From: Gorillibacterium massiliense
GTDB lineage: Bacteria > Bacillota > Bacilli > Paenibacillales > NBRC-103111
NCBI RefSeq assembly: GCF_000455485.1
Contig: NZ_CBQR020000150.1
Span: 1 to 60,836 of the forward strand
Length of the DNA: 60,836 bases
Reading direction: 5' to 3'
Shown here piece by piece: positions 29,426-38,647 of this stretch. The first letter of the stretch is position 1. Every line of letters begins with the position of its first letter. The notes beneath the pieces are model-generated. The model was not told where the DNA came from, ran no database searches, and worked only from the letters and a program-made list of their open reading frames with translations. The translations under genes and the position numbers were made by a program.

Positions 29426-29980
29426 TTATCCTTGGCTGGGTTCTGTCTTGCGGATGAAAAATCCGAGAATGACGCCGAAAACGGCGATAAACATGATGAT
29501 CGAGAAGGCATGGCTATAAGCATACATCCAAGCCGTCGTGTGATCGGGACCTCCTGATTGGAGGTGTTTTCCCACGCTTCTGGTCAAGCTGGTCGTCATC
29601 CCGGCAACGGCGAGAGAGGTGATCACTTGCTGCATGGCGCTGGTAAGGGAGGAAACACGAGTGGCCAAGTGAAGGGGAGCGGATTTCATGACATGGGTGT
29701 TCAGCGGCATCATACAAAGCCCCATACCGGCGCCCATCAAGACAAGAGGAGGAATAATTATTCCGAGAGAAGCGTCGCCGGAAAGCCGGGAAAACAAGAA
29801 CGTAGCTGCAGCAAGCAAACCGCAGCCGGTGATAGCCAGCCAGCGGATGCCGAATTTGTCGAACAAGCGGCCGGCAAGCTGCATGAAAGCAGCGGAGGCA
29901 AAAGAATAGGGGAGAGTCACGAGCCCGGCTTCAAAAGCGCCGAAGCCTCATTCAACCATATTCGGGCTAGCGGCCTGAAC
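29426..29980 (-). pseudogene. C-terminal remnant of a DHA2/EmrB-type MFS drug exporter
   Basis: The uninterrupted part (29426-29920) encodes about 164 residues with five hydrophobic segments and the EmrB/QacA-like phrases GAFEAGLVTLPYSFASA (partly upstream), AGRLFDKFGIRW and GMGLCMMPLNTHVM. Full-length members have about 480-540 residues and 14 helices, so nearly two thirds is missing. Translating farther upstream gives VQAASPNMVE, then an in-frame TGA, then GFGAFEAGL, so the frame is also interrupted. No promoter or start region remains. It is a truncated relic next to the nuoM/nuoN fragment. Confidence 0.85.
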
Positions 29981-30070
29981 GGTATGGAATCCGCCCCCTT
30001 CGGTAAGGCTGGGACTGTATGCCGAAAATGGGCAAACGTTTGCCTATCTGCCCGTGGCAAATGAAACCTT

Positions 30071-30100
30071 TTGACGGAAATGGCCGTTATTTATTACAAT
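30071..30100 (+). promoter_or_regulatory. Promoter for the subtilisin gene
   Basis: TTGACG (30071-30076), 18-bp spacer, TACAAT (30095-30100), about 145 bases before the start codon. Confidence 0.65.
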
Positions 30101-30246
30101 AAAGGGTGCTGGGACTTTCGTACTGTTTCTTTTTTGCAAGGCAGGAGGAGGTTCGATAAACAGCGAATACGAATATAGACAATTCGGGGGAGATTCCATC
30201 GAAAGAGCGGGGAATTTCGGAAAAGTTGTCAGCAAGGAGAGCGTGT

Positions 30247-32442
30247 ATGAGGATCAAGGGCTTTGCCGTATTGTTGTTCCTGTTGTTCCTTCCGGCGAAT
30301 CTCGCTCTTGCTGCGCCTTCTTCGGGGGACACCACCTCGGTGCCGGCGGCTACGCCGCTTAAAGCGAACCTTCCTACAGAAAGTCGCCGATCCAATGACC
30401 CCATGGAGAGTCATCAAAAATATTTGAATCAAATTCATGCCTTCGAAGCCTGGAGCGTCGTGACGGGAAATCCCGAACGAGTCATCGCCATCGTGGATAC
30501 CGGCGTTGAGCTGAACCATCCGGATTTAGCGTCACAGCTTGTTTCCGGCATTAATCTAGTGAATCCAGGTACGCCTCCCAATGATGACAACGGCCACGGT
30601 ACCAACGTGGCGGGTGTCATCGCCGCAGTAGCCAACAATGAAAAAGGCATCGCCGGGTTATTGTGGGATGCGAAAATCATGCCGGTGAAAGCGCTGGAGT
30701 CCGATGGCACCGGCGAAGAAGATACGCTGGGCGAGGGAATCCGTTATGCCGTTGACCACGGAGCTTCCATCGTCGTTCTTTCACTCGGTCTTAATAAACC
30801 ATCCGAATATATGGAATCCATCGTCCGTTATGCGGAGAAAAAAGGCGTGCTGCTCGTAGCCGCCGCCGGCAATGAAGGCGGGCCGGTGAAGTATCCGGCT
30901 GCTTATTCCACCGTTTTGTCGGTGGGGGGAGCGACAGCGGATAATGAACGTTCCGTTGCCTCCAACTATGGCGATGAACTGGATGTTTTGGCTCCCTGGA
31001 GCGTGTTTACTACCGCTCGGCAGGGAGGTTATCAGTTCAGCGGAGGAACGTCACTGGCAGCGCCGCAGGTAGCAGCTGTTTGCGCGATGGTATGGGCGCT
31101 TCATCCCGAGCTGACGCCTGCGCAAATCCGCGATATTATCCGTCGTTCTGCCGAAGATTTAGGCAAGCCGGGCTGGGACCCGGAAACGGGCTACGGTCTG
31201 CTTCGGGCGGATCGCGCTATTGCGATGGAACCGAGTATCGACGCTTATGAAGAAACGGATACGAAACCGGCAACAGGTCAGGATGAGTCTGCCGTTACAG
31301 GGAAGAAGACGCCGATCCCCCGGATTTTGCCGATGAATAAACAAAGTGAGGCCGGATTTACCGGATCTCGCGATGAAGATTGGTATTTCGTGGATGCCCC
31401 CTTCGACGGGTTTCTCGATCTGACTCTTGAAGCCGGGGGCTGGGAATACAAGACCCAGGGCTGGCAGACCGAGAGCTTTCTCGGTGGGGAAGACAAGGGG
31501 AGCTCTTTTTCCTTTAAAGCGGGTGATGGAGGCGGAATCGCTACATTGCCGGTACATAAAGGCCGTACCTATATTAAATTAACGGGCCCATCCGATGAAA
31601 TTAGGACGGACCCCGCAATCGATGACTCCGAACTCCGGTATTCGAATAAGCCGATTTTGCAACCTTACCATTTGACACCGCGTTTTCGGATGAATCCGGA
31701 TGCCTTTGAAGGTAATGATCGCCCTTATCAGGCATATACCTTGCCTTTACGCAGCCAGTCGCTGGTTGGCAATTTCGATACCGTCGGCGACAAGGATTGG
31801 TTTCAGCTGCACCTTACGGCGGCAAGCCGCGTCCGATTTACGGTTTCAGTAGACAGCAAGAGACTGGACCCAACCTTATTGATTCGCAGAGAGAATGAAG
31901 AGGGTGTCTTTCTCGATCAAGAAAGTGACGGCGTTACGGAAAGATCCCCTGTGCTTGCGCTTGAGCCTGGAACGTACTATTTGCGGGTAGGCAATGTCGC
32001 CCGTTCCGCCTATCCGGCTGTGGGCGAATACACGCTGGATATTGAGTTCGATTCCGAGATGCCGGACCCCAATGAACCCAACGATGCCTCCTACGAAGCG
32101 TCAATCATGAGGCCGGGAGTGTCCTACAGCGGTAAGCTGAACGACGGCGCAGATGCCGATTGGTTTACCTTCACCTTGGACAAAGAAGATGAAATCAATC
32201 TGGAGTGGAACGCGGGAACCTTAAGCGGGAAAGAGCAGCCTGAGATTCTGGACCAAGGGCTCCGGCCCGTTAAGACGGAGGTTCAGGAGCCTTCCCCCTT
32301 GTGGTCGGAAATGGGAAGACAGCCTACATGGAGATACACAGCCAGACTCCCCGCAGGCGTATACTACATCAAGTTGGCTTCGAAAGACGCGGTGGGCGAT
32401 ATCTACAGCTTGCGGCTCACGACTGCAAACTCTGGGCCTTAA
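30247..32442 (+). CDS. Secreted subtilisin-like serine protease (S8) with PPC domains
   Basis: This 731-residue extracellular protease has a signal peptide (FAVLLFLLFLPANLALA). The S8 catalytic domain spans about residues 55-310. The triad is visible: D84 in IVDTGVELNHPD, H117 in NGHGTNVAGV, S269 in SGGTSLAAPQ, with the oxyanion Asn at N209 in AAAGNEGG. Three PPC-like beta domains follow, marked by DEDWYFVDAP, DKDWFQLHL and DADWFTFTL; such domains are usual in secreted peptidases and are often processed. The ATG at 30247 follows AAGGAG. No obvious partner gene; DUF1146 follows at a 41-base distance. Confidence 0.95.
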   Translation: MRIKGFAVLLFLLFLPANLALAAPSSGDTTSVPAATPLKANLPTESRRSNDPMESHQKYLNQIHAFEAWSVVTGNPERVIAIVDTGVELNHPDLASQLVSGINLVNPGTPPNDDNGHGTNVAGVIAAVANNEKGIAGLLWDAKIMPVKALESDGTGEEDTLGEGIRYAVDHGASIVVLSLGLNKPSEYMESIVRYAEKKGVLLVAAAGNEGGPVKYPAAYSTVLSVGGATADNERSVASNYGDELDVLAPWSVFTTARQGGYQFSGGTSLAAPQVAAVCAMVWALHPELTPAQIRDIIRRSAEDLGKPGWDPETGYGLLRADRAIAMEPSIDAYEETDTKPATGQDESAVTGKKTPIPRILPMNKQSEAGFTGSRDEDWYFVDAPFDGFLDLTLEAGGWEYKTQGWQTESFLGGEDKGSSFSFKAGDGGGIATLPVHKGRTYIKLTGPSDEIRTDPAIDDSELRYSNKPILQPYHLTPRFRMNPDAFEGNDRPYQAYTLPLRSQSLVGNFDTVGDKDWFQLHLTAASRVRFTVSVDSKRLDPTLLIRRENEEGVFLDQESDGVTERSPVLALEPGTYYLRVGNVARSAYPAVGEYTLDIEFDSEMPDPNEPNDASYEASIMRPGVSYSGKLNDGADADWFTFTLDKEDEINLEWNAGTLSGKEQPEILDQGLRPVKTEVQEPSPLWSEMGRQPTWRYTARLPAGVYYIKLASKDAVGDIYSLRLTTANSGP

Positions 32443-32483
32443 AGCCACTAACAGACCTTGAGTGAAAGGAGATCCTCCAAAAC

Positions 32484-32732
32484 ATGACCGATAACACTTT
32501 GGCTCAGTCCATGGCGATCAGCGGCCTGGGCAGCATTCTCATTACATTGGTCTGCATTACGTTAGCCTGGCTGTGTCTTCAGCAGTTTCGGTTTGATCTG
32601 TTCCTCAAACAGCCGAAATCGCCTATGGCAAAGCTGCTGCAGATCTTCCTTTCCATCGTCCTTGGGTATGAATTGGGGCGGTTCTTGATGGATTATTTCT
32701 CTTGGTCTCAACTGCTGCCGGGACTGTTTTGA
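32484..32732 (+). CDS. ywzB: DUF1146 family small membrane protein (YwzB)
   Basis: This 82-residue protein has two predicted helices (about 13-35 and 48-68), the RFDLFLKQPKSPMAKLLQI loop and the LGYELGRFLMDYF end typical of DUF1146/YwzB. The function is unknown. In Bacillus ywzB lies just upstream of ywmB and murAA; here it lies directly upstream of murA without ywmB. Start after GAAAGGAGATCC. Confidence 0.88.
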   Translation: MTDNTLAQSMAISGLGSILITLVCITLAWLCLQQFRFDLFLKQPKSPMAKLLQIFLSIVLGYELGRFLMDYFSWSQLLPGLF

Positions 32733-32923
32733 ACGCGGCGGCATATGAAAATGTGTAACGACCTGTGTCCATTGGGGCGATTTAACGGCAATCCCACCGC
32801 ATAAGAGATAGCCGTGTTGCTCAAAATGGTTATAGATAAAAGAACGACCACATGAAAAATGAATGAGGCTGCGAATATTATGGCGATTATGCAAAAATTC
32901 GAATGGCGCGGAGGGACAGGGGC

Positions 32924-34249
32924 ATGAGCAAAATCATCGTCCGCGGAGGGAATCCACTGACTGGCGTGGTTAAAATTAACGGAGCAAAAAACGCAGTGCT
33001 ACCCATACTGGCAGCATCTCTGCTCGGTTCCGAAGGGACGAGTGTCATTCATGACGCTCCTCCGCTCGACGATGTGCACACCATCAACAAGGTGATTCAG
33101 AGCCTTGGGGCAAAATCCGACTATCTCAGCGATACGGTGCGGATCGATGCGACAAATTTGGCGACTTCGGAAGCTTCCCCGGAATGGGTCCGGCGTATGC
33201 GGGCTTCCTTTCTTGTACTGGGTCCGCTTCTGGCCCGTTTGGGCCGGGCGAAGATCGCTCTTCCCGGCGGCTGTGCCATCGGCTCCCGTCCCATTGATCA
33301 ACACCTGAAGGGCTTTGAGGCGATGGGAGCGACCATCGATGTCGGCATGGGCTATATTGAAGCCCGCAGCGAGGGACGGCTGAAAGGCGCCAAGATCTAC
33401 CTGGACGTTGCTAGCGTAGGCGCTACCGAGAACATCATGATGGCCGGGGCATTGGCCAAAGGTACGACGTATATCGAGAATGCCGCCATGGAGCCGGAGA
33501 TCGTCGACTTAGCCAACTATTTGAATGCCATGGGGGCGCGAGTCCGGGGGGCCGGAACCGGCGTCATTCGCATCGACGGCGTAGAGAAACTTGTGGGCGC
33601 CACCCATACCGTAATCCCCGACCGGATCGAAGCGGGCACATATATGGTTGCCGCAGCAATAACTGGCGGAGATGTAGAGGTGGAGGGAGCAATCGGCAAC
33701 CATCTGCGGCCGCTTATCTCCAAAATGCGGGAGATGGGTGTCGAGATAACGGAAAACGAGACCTCTATTCGGGTTTCTGCCAAAGTACCGCTGCGTGCGG
33801 TTGATGTAAAAACATTGCCGCATCCAGGCTTTCCGACGGATATGCAGTCGCAGATGATGGCGCTGCTTCTCAAGGCCGAAGGGGCGAGTTTGGTAACGGA
33901 AACGGTATTTGAAAACCGCTTTATGCACGTGGAAGCCTTCCGCGCCATGAATGCGGATATTAAAGTGGACGGCCGGACTGCCCTTGTAAAAGGCGGAGCT
34001 CGCCTCAAAGGGGCCAAAGTGTGCGCTTCCGATCTGCGGGCGGGAGCTGCGCTTATTTTGGCTGGCCTTGTGGCGGAAGGCGAAACTGAAGTGACTGGTG
34101 TTCAGCATATCGACCGCGGCTATGTCGGCATTGTGCAGAACCTGTACGCTCTGGGAGCTGACATCAATCGGTTGGAGCCGGCAGATATCGCCGTGAAGGA
34201 AGAATACGAAGGCGTTCCGCTTTTCCAAATCCAACCTACATTAGCTTAA
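32924..34249 (+). CDS. murA: UDP-N-acetylglucosamine 1-carboxyvinyltransferase
   Basis: This 441-residue enzyme transfers enolpyruvate from PEP to UDP-GlcNAc, the first committed step of peptidoglycan synthesis and the fosfomycin target. The catalytic C117 is in [15 protein letters not shown], and the N-terminal NGAKNAVLP motif contains the essential Lys. The ATG at 32924 follows GGAGGGACAGGGG; an in-frame start 21 bases upstream is less likely. Context (DUF1146 upstream) points to the MurAA type. Confidence 0.98.
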   Translation: MSKIIVRGGNPLTGVVKINGAKNAVLPILAASLLGSEGTSVIHDAPPLDDVHTINKVIQSLGAKSDYLSDTVRIDATNLATSEASPEWVRRMRASFLVLGPLLARLGRAKIALPGGCAIGSRPIDQHLKGFEAMGATIDVGMGYIEARSEGRLKGAKIYLDVASVGATENIMMAGALAKGTTYIENAAMEPEIVDLANYLNAMGARVRGAGTGVIRIDGVEKLVGATHTVIPDRIEAGTYMVAAAITGGDVEVEGAIGNHLRPLISKMREMGVEITENETSIRVSAKVPLRAVDVKTLPHPGFPTDMQSQMMALLLKAEGASLVTETVFENRFMHVEAFRAMNADIKVDGRTALVKGGARLKGAKVCASDLRAGAALILAGLVAEGETEVTGVQHIDRGYVGIVQNLYALGADINRLEPADIAVKEEYEGVPLFQIQPTLA

Positions 34250-34294
34250 TGAGCTGCCCTTATTTCCCGATTATCCGAAAACGAAAAACAAATC

Positions 34295-34343
34295 AAACCG
34301 CCTCCGGTTGCCGTCCCCAAGGACGAAACAGGGGCGGTTTTTT
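34295..34343 (+). terminator. Terminator after murA
   Basis: Outer arms aaaccgcc / ggcggttt with an inner cgtcc-ccaa-ggacg hairpin, then a T-run. Confidence 0.8.
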
Positions 34344-34399
34344 GCTTCCTCAAACCTGTCATATGATATTCTGCACTATGGTACACGGAATAGCCGCTG

Positions 34400-34405
34400 T
34401 ATAAT
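34400..34405 (+). promoter_or_regulatory. Possible -10 box of the two-component operon
   Basis: TATAAT preceded by TG, 58 bases before the kinase start. No clear -35. Confidence 0.4.
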
Positions 34406-34462
34406 CAAATTGGACAAGGAAAATGGTAGTGACGAAACTCATGATTTGGCAGGTGAAAGGAT

Positions 34463-35740
34463 TTGGCAACATGTCGCAGCCTGATTCAGGCCGTCACAAA
34501 GGAGCTTCTGCATAAGCGGGAGTGGCAGCGGCTGGATCTTTTCATATTCGCTTTGCGGACGCTTTGGTTTGCATGCAGCATCGCGGTTCTTACCCGGAGC
34601 TATGCAGGAGGCGACTTTTATAGCATCCTGTTGGCTTGGTTCATTTTGTCTTATTTGATTCCGCAAGTTTTCTTTCGCCCGGGCTCGGTTCGCCCGACTC
34701 CTTATTTGCTGGCGGAAACGCTGATAACCGGTGGATTGTTCCTCTACTCGACGCCGATCCTTGGCGGAGTGGGGGTTTATAAATTCCTTTATTTGCCATT
34801 AACCTTAGGCTATTTGAGCGGAAAGAAAAGTATTTGGCTCACCGCTCCCTTGGTTTTACTGATTTTGCCGGCGCTCACGTTATGGTGGGGGAAACCGGAA
34901 ATAACCTCGATGTCCGCCATTGATTTTTTTGCTTCCTATTGTGCTCTGTACGGTTTAGGGTATGCCCTGAACTTTATCACCTCATCTCATAAGCAGACAA
35001 GCGAGCTCCTGCAAACGATCCGGGAAAAAAATGAGGCGCTGGAGCAGTACTCCCGGCAGGTGGAGACCATCGCCGTGCTGGAGGAGCGCAATCGGGTGGC
35101 CCGGGAGCTCCATGACACGGTAGGTCATTCTTTTACGACAGCCGTTATGGGTATGGACGCAGTACGGCTTCTGATTGACCGGGCTCCGCAAGAAGCGAAA
35201 GCCAATTTACAGGAACTTCTCACGGCCACTCGCAGGGGATTGGATGAGGTGAGAGCCAGCATTCACCGGATGGCGGAAGAGGAAGTGGAGCTGTCGGCGG
35301 TGCTGAGCCGCGTCACTACCGTATTTGCGAAGCATACCAGCACCTCTACGGAGCTGGAGATTATCGGCCAGGAGCGCGAGACATCCCAGACGCTTCGGTT
35401 GGTCCTTACCCGTTGTTTGCAAGAGGCACTGACCAATGCCAAAAAGCACGGAGACGCCAAGCGGGTGCGCATCCGTCTGACTTACGCGCCAGCCTTCGTC
35501 GAGCTATCTGTAAAAGATAACGGGATAGGAATGGCTGCCGTTGTCGAAGGTTTTGGTCTCCGCTCCATGAAGGAGCGTTTGTCCGCACTGGCGGGAATGC
35601 TAGAAGTGATTTCGAGCCCCGGAGAGGGAACCGACGTCCGCTGCCGCGTTCCCTTGCGGGAGGATCAGTTGGTTGTACAAGAGCAGCAAGAGCGGGACGT
35701 TCTTGAAACGGGGCCTGTTGGAGGGGGAATGAAACGATGA
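34463..35740 (+). CDS. Sensor histidine kinase, NarL/DegS-LiaS type
   Basis: This 425-residue membrane kinase has an N-terminal sensor of about five or six helices (residues 27-172) with short loops, then a coiled coil, the HisKA_3 box with phospho-acceptor H217 in NRVARELHDTVGHSFT, and a HATPase domain with LTRCLQEALTNAKKHG (N box) and DNGIGM (G1). It starts with TTG after AGGTGAAAGG. It overlaps the response regulator by ATGA, so they form a pair. The stimulus is unknown; the compact multi-helix sensor resembles membrane-stress sensors such as LiaS or DesK, which is only a comparison. Confidence 0.93.
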   Translation: MATCRSLIQAVTKELLHKREWQRLDLFIFALRTLWFACSIAVLTRSYAGGDFYSILLAWFILSYLIPQVFFRPGSVRPTPYLLAETLITGGLFLYSTPILGGVGVYKFLYLPLTLGYLSGKKSIWLTAPLVLLILPALTLWWGKPEITSMSAIDFFASYCALYGLGYALNFITSSHKQTSELLQTIREKNEALEQYSRQVETIAVLEERNRVARELHDTVGHSFTTAVMGMDAVRLLIDRAPQEAKANLQELLTATRRGLDEVRASIHRMAEEEVELSAVLSRVTTVFAKHTSTSTELEIIGQERETSQTLRLVLTRCLQEALTNAKKHGDAKRVRIRLTYAPAFVELSVKDNGIGMAAVVEGFGLRSMKERLSALAGMLEVISSPGEGTDVRCRVPLREDQLVVQEQQERDVLETGPVGGGMKR

Positions 35741-36447
35741 GTCAAATTCGTATAGCCATCGCGGAAGACCAAGAGCTAATCCGCAAAAGCCTGGGCATTG
35801 TTTTGGGTTTAGAACCGGATTTTGAAATGGCGGGCCAGGCCGAGAACGGGGAGGAAGCGGTGCGGCTCTGTGAAGCTGGGGCGCCCGATATTATCCTGAT
35901 GGACATTAACATGCCGGTCATGGACGGCGTCGAGGCGACGCGGATCATCAAAGAGCGCTGGCCGCAAGTAAAAGTCATCATTCTCACCACTTTTCAAGAG
36001 GTGGATTATGTGCTGGAGGCGCTCAATTCCGGTGCCGAGGGCTATATTTTGAAAGCCATCGATCCCCGAGACTTGGCTTCGGGCATTCGCCATGTTCATC
36101 GAGGAGAAACGCTGATCCCACAGGAGTTGGCCAAGGCGATCTTTAGCCAATATAAGGGGAAGGCAGCGGCGGGGTCAGGATCGGAAGGATTCCCGGGAGG
36201 GCAAGGGCAAGAATCTTGTTCAAACGGGGGGGCCGGGAACGGTAAACCCATTGACTACGGTCTGAGCGACCGGGAACTGCAGGTATTGGACGCTCTTTCC
36301 GCCGGTTTGTCCAACCGTCAAATCGCCGAGAAGCTGTATTTGTCGGAAGGGACGGCGCGCAATTACATCAGTTCGATTTTTTCCAAGCTGGATGTGCACA
36401 ACCGAACGGCAGCGGCCAAGAAAGCGAAGGAAGAGGGGCTTTTGTAG
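35737..36447 (+). CDS. NarL/LuxR-family response regulator
   Basis: This 236-residue regulator has a receiver domain (phospho-acceptor D56 in DIILMDINMPVMDG, Lys in FQEVDYV...YILKAI region) and a C-terminal LuxR-type HTH with LSDRELQVLDALSAGLSNRQ and SEGTARNYISSIFSKLDV. The linker between them (about residues 143-170) is unusually Gly/Ser/Gln-rich (GSGSEGFPGGQGQ). It is the partner of the overlapping kinase gene. A copy of the dispersed element follows 14 bases after its stop. Confidence 0.95.
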   Translation: MSQIRIAIAEDQELIRKSLGIVLGLEPDFEMAGQAENGEEAVRLCEAGAPDIILMDINMPVMDGVEATRIIKERWPQVKVIILTTFQEVDYVLEALNSGAEGYILKAIDPRDLASGIRHVHRGETLIPQELAKAIFSQYKGKAAAGSGSEGFPGGQGQESCSNGGAGNGKPIDYGLSDRELQVLDALSAGLSNRQIAEKLYLSEGTARNYISSIFSKLDVHNRTAAAKKAKEEGLL

Positions 36448-36461
36448 CTGCTGCTTTGCCC

Positions 36462-36562
36462 CTTCATAAGACTTTATAAGTCTGGCACTATAAATAGCCT
36501 TATTCCCGCTATGGCAAAAACGCCGCTCGTCCTGTTAGGACTGCGTTAGCCGTTTAGCCTTG
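36462..36562 (+). repeat. Dispersed element, copy C
   Basis: Starts cttcataagactttataag, then tctggcactataa, gccttattcccgct, ggcaaaaacgcc (hairpin), ctcgtcctgttaggac (hairpin) and ttagccgttta. The block order and spacing match copy B at 4076-4172. It lies after the response regulator and before a membrane-protein gene on the same strand. Confidence 0.75.
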
Positions 36563-36665
36563 CGTGATTCGTCACATGACGGATGACACTACACGCTTAT
36601 GACAACTAGCTTGTATGCTGAGATCAACGAAAACGAAACCTTCCGATAAAAGGAGCCTGATTTCC

Positions 36666-37331
36666 ATGGTGAATGCCAACGATCCAAAGAACGGACAGCC
36701 TAACGGCTTCGAACAGCCTGGCGAGCCTAGCGCCAGCTTTCGCATTGACCCTACCTTTCCGCCAAACCGCGGCGCTGAAGAGCACTACCGCTACCAGGAG
36801 CCGCCTTACGGCAGCGTTCCGCCTTTCCGCCCCCCGGTTTCCTCGAAACCGCCCAAAAGCCGGGGCAGCGCCATCGGGTTTTCTTTCATTTTTCCCGGGA
36901 TGGGGCACTTGTATCTGGGGTTGATGCGGCGGGGCCTAAGCTTCATGATTTCGTTTATCCTGAACATCGCGCTCCTCCCTCTTGTTGTTCAAGTCTTTGA
37001 GAATAATGAATCGGTAGGCGTTCCGATCATCGTTTTTATGGCGCTGCTGTTGCCCCTCCAATACGTCTACTGTTTGTTTGACGTGAGCCATCGGGCCGAC
37101 CTGGTCAATAGCTGGCTCACGGGCTTGGACGACCGTCCCGAGCGGGAATTGGACGCTATGCTGGTCAAGCCTGTCATCGCCGGGAACATTCTGCTGTATC
37201 TCGGGATTATCCTCATGATCTACACCGTTTTTCCGGGCTGGGCAAGTAAACTCTTTACCGAATACGGCGGAACGCTGTTGGCGCTGGCGCTTATTGTCGG
37301 AGGCGGCCGCATTTTATACAAAATGAAATAA
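36666..37331 (+). CDS. Membrane protein with Pro-rich N-terminus (TM2-like)
   Basis: This 221-residue protein has a polar, Pro/Asn-rich N-terminal third (residues 1-70) and four to five hydrophobic segments after it. The first reads IGFSFIFPGMGHLYLGLMRR, which resembles the P-G-hydrophobic-H-x-Y-L-G pattern of TM2-type domains. The function is not known. The ATG at 36666 follows AAAAGGAGCC. An upstream in-frame ATG at 36615 lacks a good site. Whether it belongs to the preceding two-component genes is open; copy C of the repeat lies between them. Confidence 0.7.
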   Translation: MVNANDPKNGQPNGFEQPGEPSASFRIDPTFPPNRGAEEHYRYQEPPYGSVPPFRPPVSSKPPKSRGSAIGFSFIFPGMGHLYLGLMRRGLSFMISFILNIALLPLVVQVFENNESVGVPIIVFMALLLPLQYVYCLFDVSHRADLVNSWLTGLDDRPERELDAMLVKPVIAGNILLYLGIILMIYTVFPGWASKLFTEYGGTLLALALIVGGGRILYKMK

Positions 37332-37358
37332 AAAACTTCCGGCACGAATCGATTCCTT

Positions 37359-37419
37359 CAGATCCTATTCGATAACCTTGTGATACACGAGGTTGCGAGT
37401 GGATCTGGGGGCTTTTTTT
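37359..37419 (+). terminator. Terminator after the membrane-protein gene
   Basis: Arms cagatcc / ggatctg with a second inner pairing aacct / aggtt, followed by gggggcttttttt. Confidence 0.75.
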
Positions 37420-37579
37420 ATGCAGCGAAACGACACGAAAAGAGTAAAACTAATATAAATGTAAAAATATTGAAGAAGTGAGAAGGAAAAACTGGAAAAA
37501 AGGAGAATAATTGTGGCATACACTCAAAGAAAACGCTTTCAACAAAAATCGGCAAATTTTGATTAGGAGTGACAAAGAG

Positions 37580-38422
37580 ATGAATGCAACTGTTTCACTT
37601 TCCGCGGGGTCTTTGGATGGAAATATCCGACTTACAGACTACGAGAAAACGGAAGGTTTCAATCGGTCTCATTCATTCGGGCTGTCTGAAACGGAAACGA
37701 AGCTCAGGTATCGCATACCCGGAGACATGCTGCAAAGACTGCTGATCAAACATCAAAACCTGCTGCTCGCCTTTCGCCGCCAGCAAGTGCTCCACGAGTC
37801 GATTGATGATTTTTCATATTTATTAATTTTGACGGATGAGAAGGGGATCGTGCTTGCTATTTCCGGAGATACGGAGACGGTTTCCCGTTCGGATTATATG
37901 CTTCAGCTTGGACCGGGCAGCTCGATGTCCTTTTCAAGTATGGGAACCAATCCGGTTGCGTGTGCTATGGAACTTGGACGGAATGTTTATTTGCAGAGAT
38001 CTGATTTCTATCTGAACTCTTTTAACAGCTGGTCGGGGTTATGTCAGGCGGTTCGCAACAGCACCAAAGAAGTCGTTGGGTACATCGTCTTAATGTCGAT
38101 GAACGAGGTGCCCTATCTGTTTCTCCGGGCCTTGGCCCATTCCATCATAGGCAATGTAGAGCATGATTACCACATCCATTCGGAGAGGATAAAGTCGTGG
38201 TTTATTGAGGAAATGTTCGAGGACCGGCTGAAGAACTTCAGCCTTACCCCCAGAGAACAGGAGATCGCGATGTACTGGATGTTGGATTACGACCAGAAAC
38301 AAATCGCCAAAGTACTGAAAATCAGTGAAAATACCGTTCGCGTTTTCGTGGGGCGCATCAATCTTAAGATGCATGTGAACTCAAAGGCCTCCCTAATATT
38401 AAAGGTGCTTGGGGCTATTTGA
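37580..38422 (+). CDS. GAF-like sensor / LuxR-type HTH transcription regulator
   Basis: This 280-residue protein has a central domain (about residues 50-190) with LLILTDEKGIVLAISGD and SSMGTNPVACAMELGRNVYL. The latter resembles the GTNAxGTAL-E-G pattern of the GAF domain in AcoR/DhaR-type activators. At the C-terminus, LTPREQEIAMYWMLDYDQKQ and ISENTVRVFVGRINLKM form a LuxR/GerE HTH. AcoR-type sensors usually sit on sigma-54 AAA+ proteins, so this pairing is less common. The ATG at 37580 follows TTAGGAGTGA. It lies upstream of the type IV pilus locus and could regulate it, but nothing in the sequence proves this. Confidence 0.8.
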   Translation: MNATVSLSAGSLDGNIRLTDYEKTEGFNRSHSFGLSETETKLRYRIPGDMLQRLLIKHQNLLLAFRRQQVLHESIDDFSYLLILTDEKGIVLAISGDTETVSRSDYMLQLGPGSSMSFSSMGTNPVACAMELGRNVYLQRSDFYLNSFNSWSGLCQAVRNSTKEVVGYIVLMSMNEVPYLFLRALAHSIIGNVEHDYHIHSERIKSWFIEEMFEDRLKNFSLTPREQEIAMYWMLDYDQKQIAKVLKISENTVRVFVGRINLKMHVNSKASLILKVLGAI

Positions 38423-38494
38423 GGTCTCGGCAATTGCGGGTTGGGACTATAGTTGGCTGATCTAATCATTCATATTCGGGAACCAACGAGAAAA

Positions 38495-38516
38495 GCGTAA
38501 TGCCTATGCATTACGC
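38495..38516 (+). repeat. Perfect 9-bp palindromic hairpin
   Basis: gcgtaatgc-ctat-gcattacgc. The central taatgcct-tgc pattern reappears in the terminator 20 bases on. It may be an operator or part of a tandem terminator. Confidence 0.5.
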
Positions 38517-38536
38517 TTCATGCGTTATTAAGCAAG

Positions 38537-38559
38537 ATAATGCCTGTGCGTTATTTTTT
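38537..38559 (+). terminator. Terminator after the GAF-LuxR gene
   Basis: ataatgc-ctgt-gcgttat (one wobble) followed by a run of T residues. It separates the regulator from the pilus operon. Confidence 0.75.
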
Positions 38560-38647
38560 CGCTTACACACATCCACTATGATAGATAACACTGACAGACT
38601 AGTTGGAAAATTCACCTATTTTCACGAAAATGCGGGGAGTTCAGACA

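Noticed and set aside
36615-36665. An earlier ATG start for the membrane protein at 36666
   Set aside because: No ribosome binding site precedes it, whereas AAAAGGAGCC precedes the ATG at 36666.
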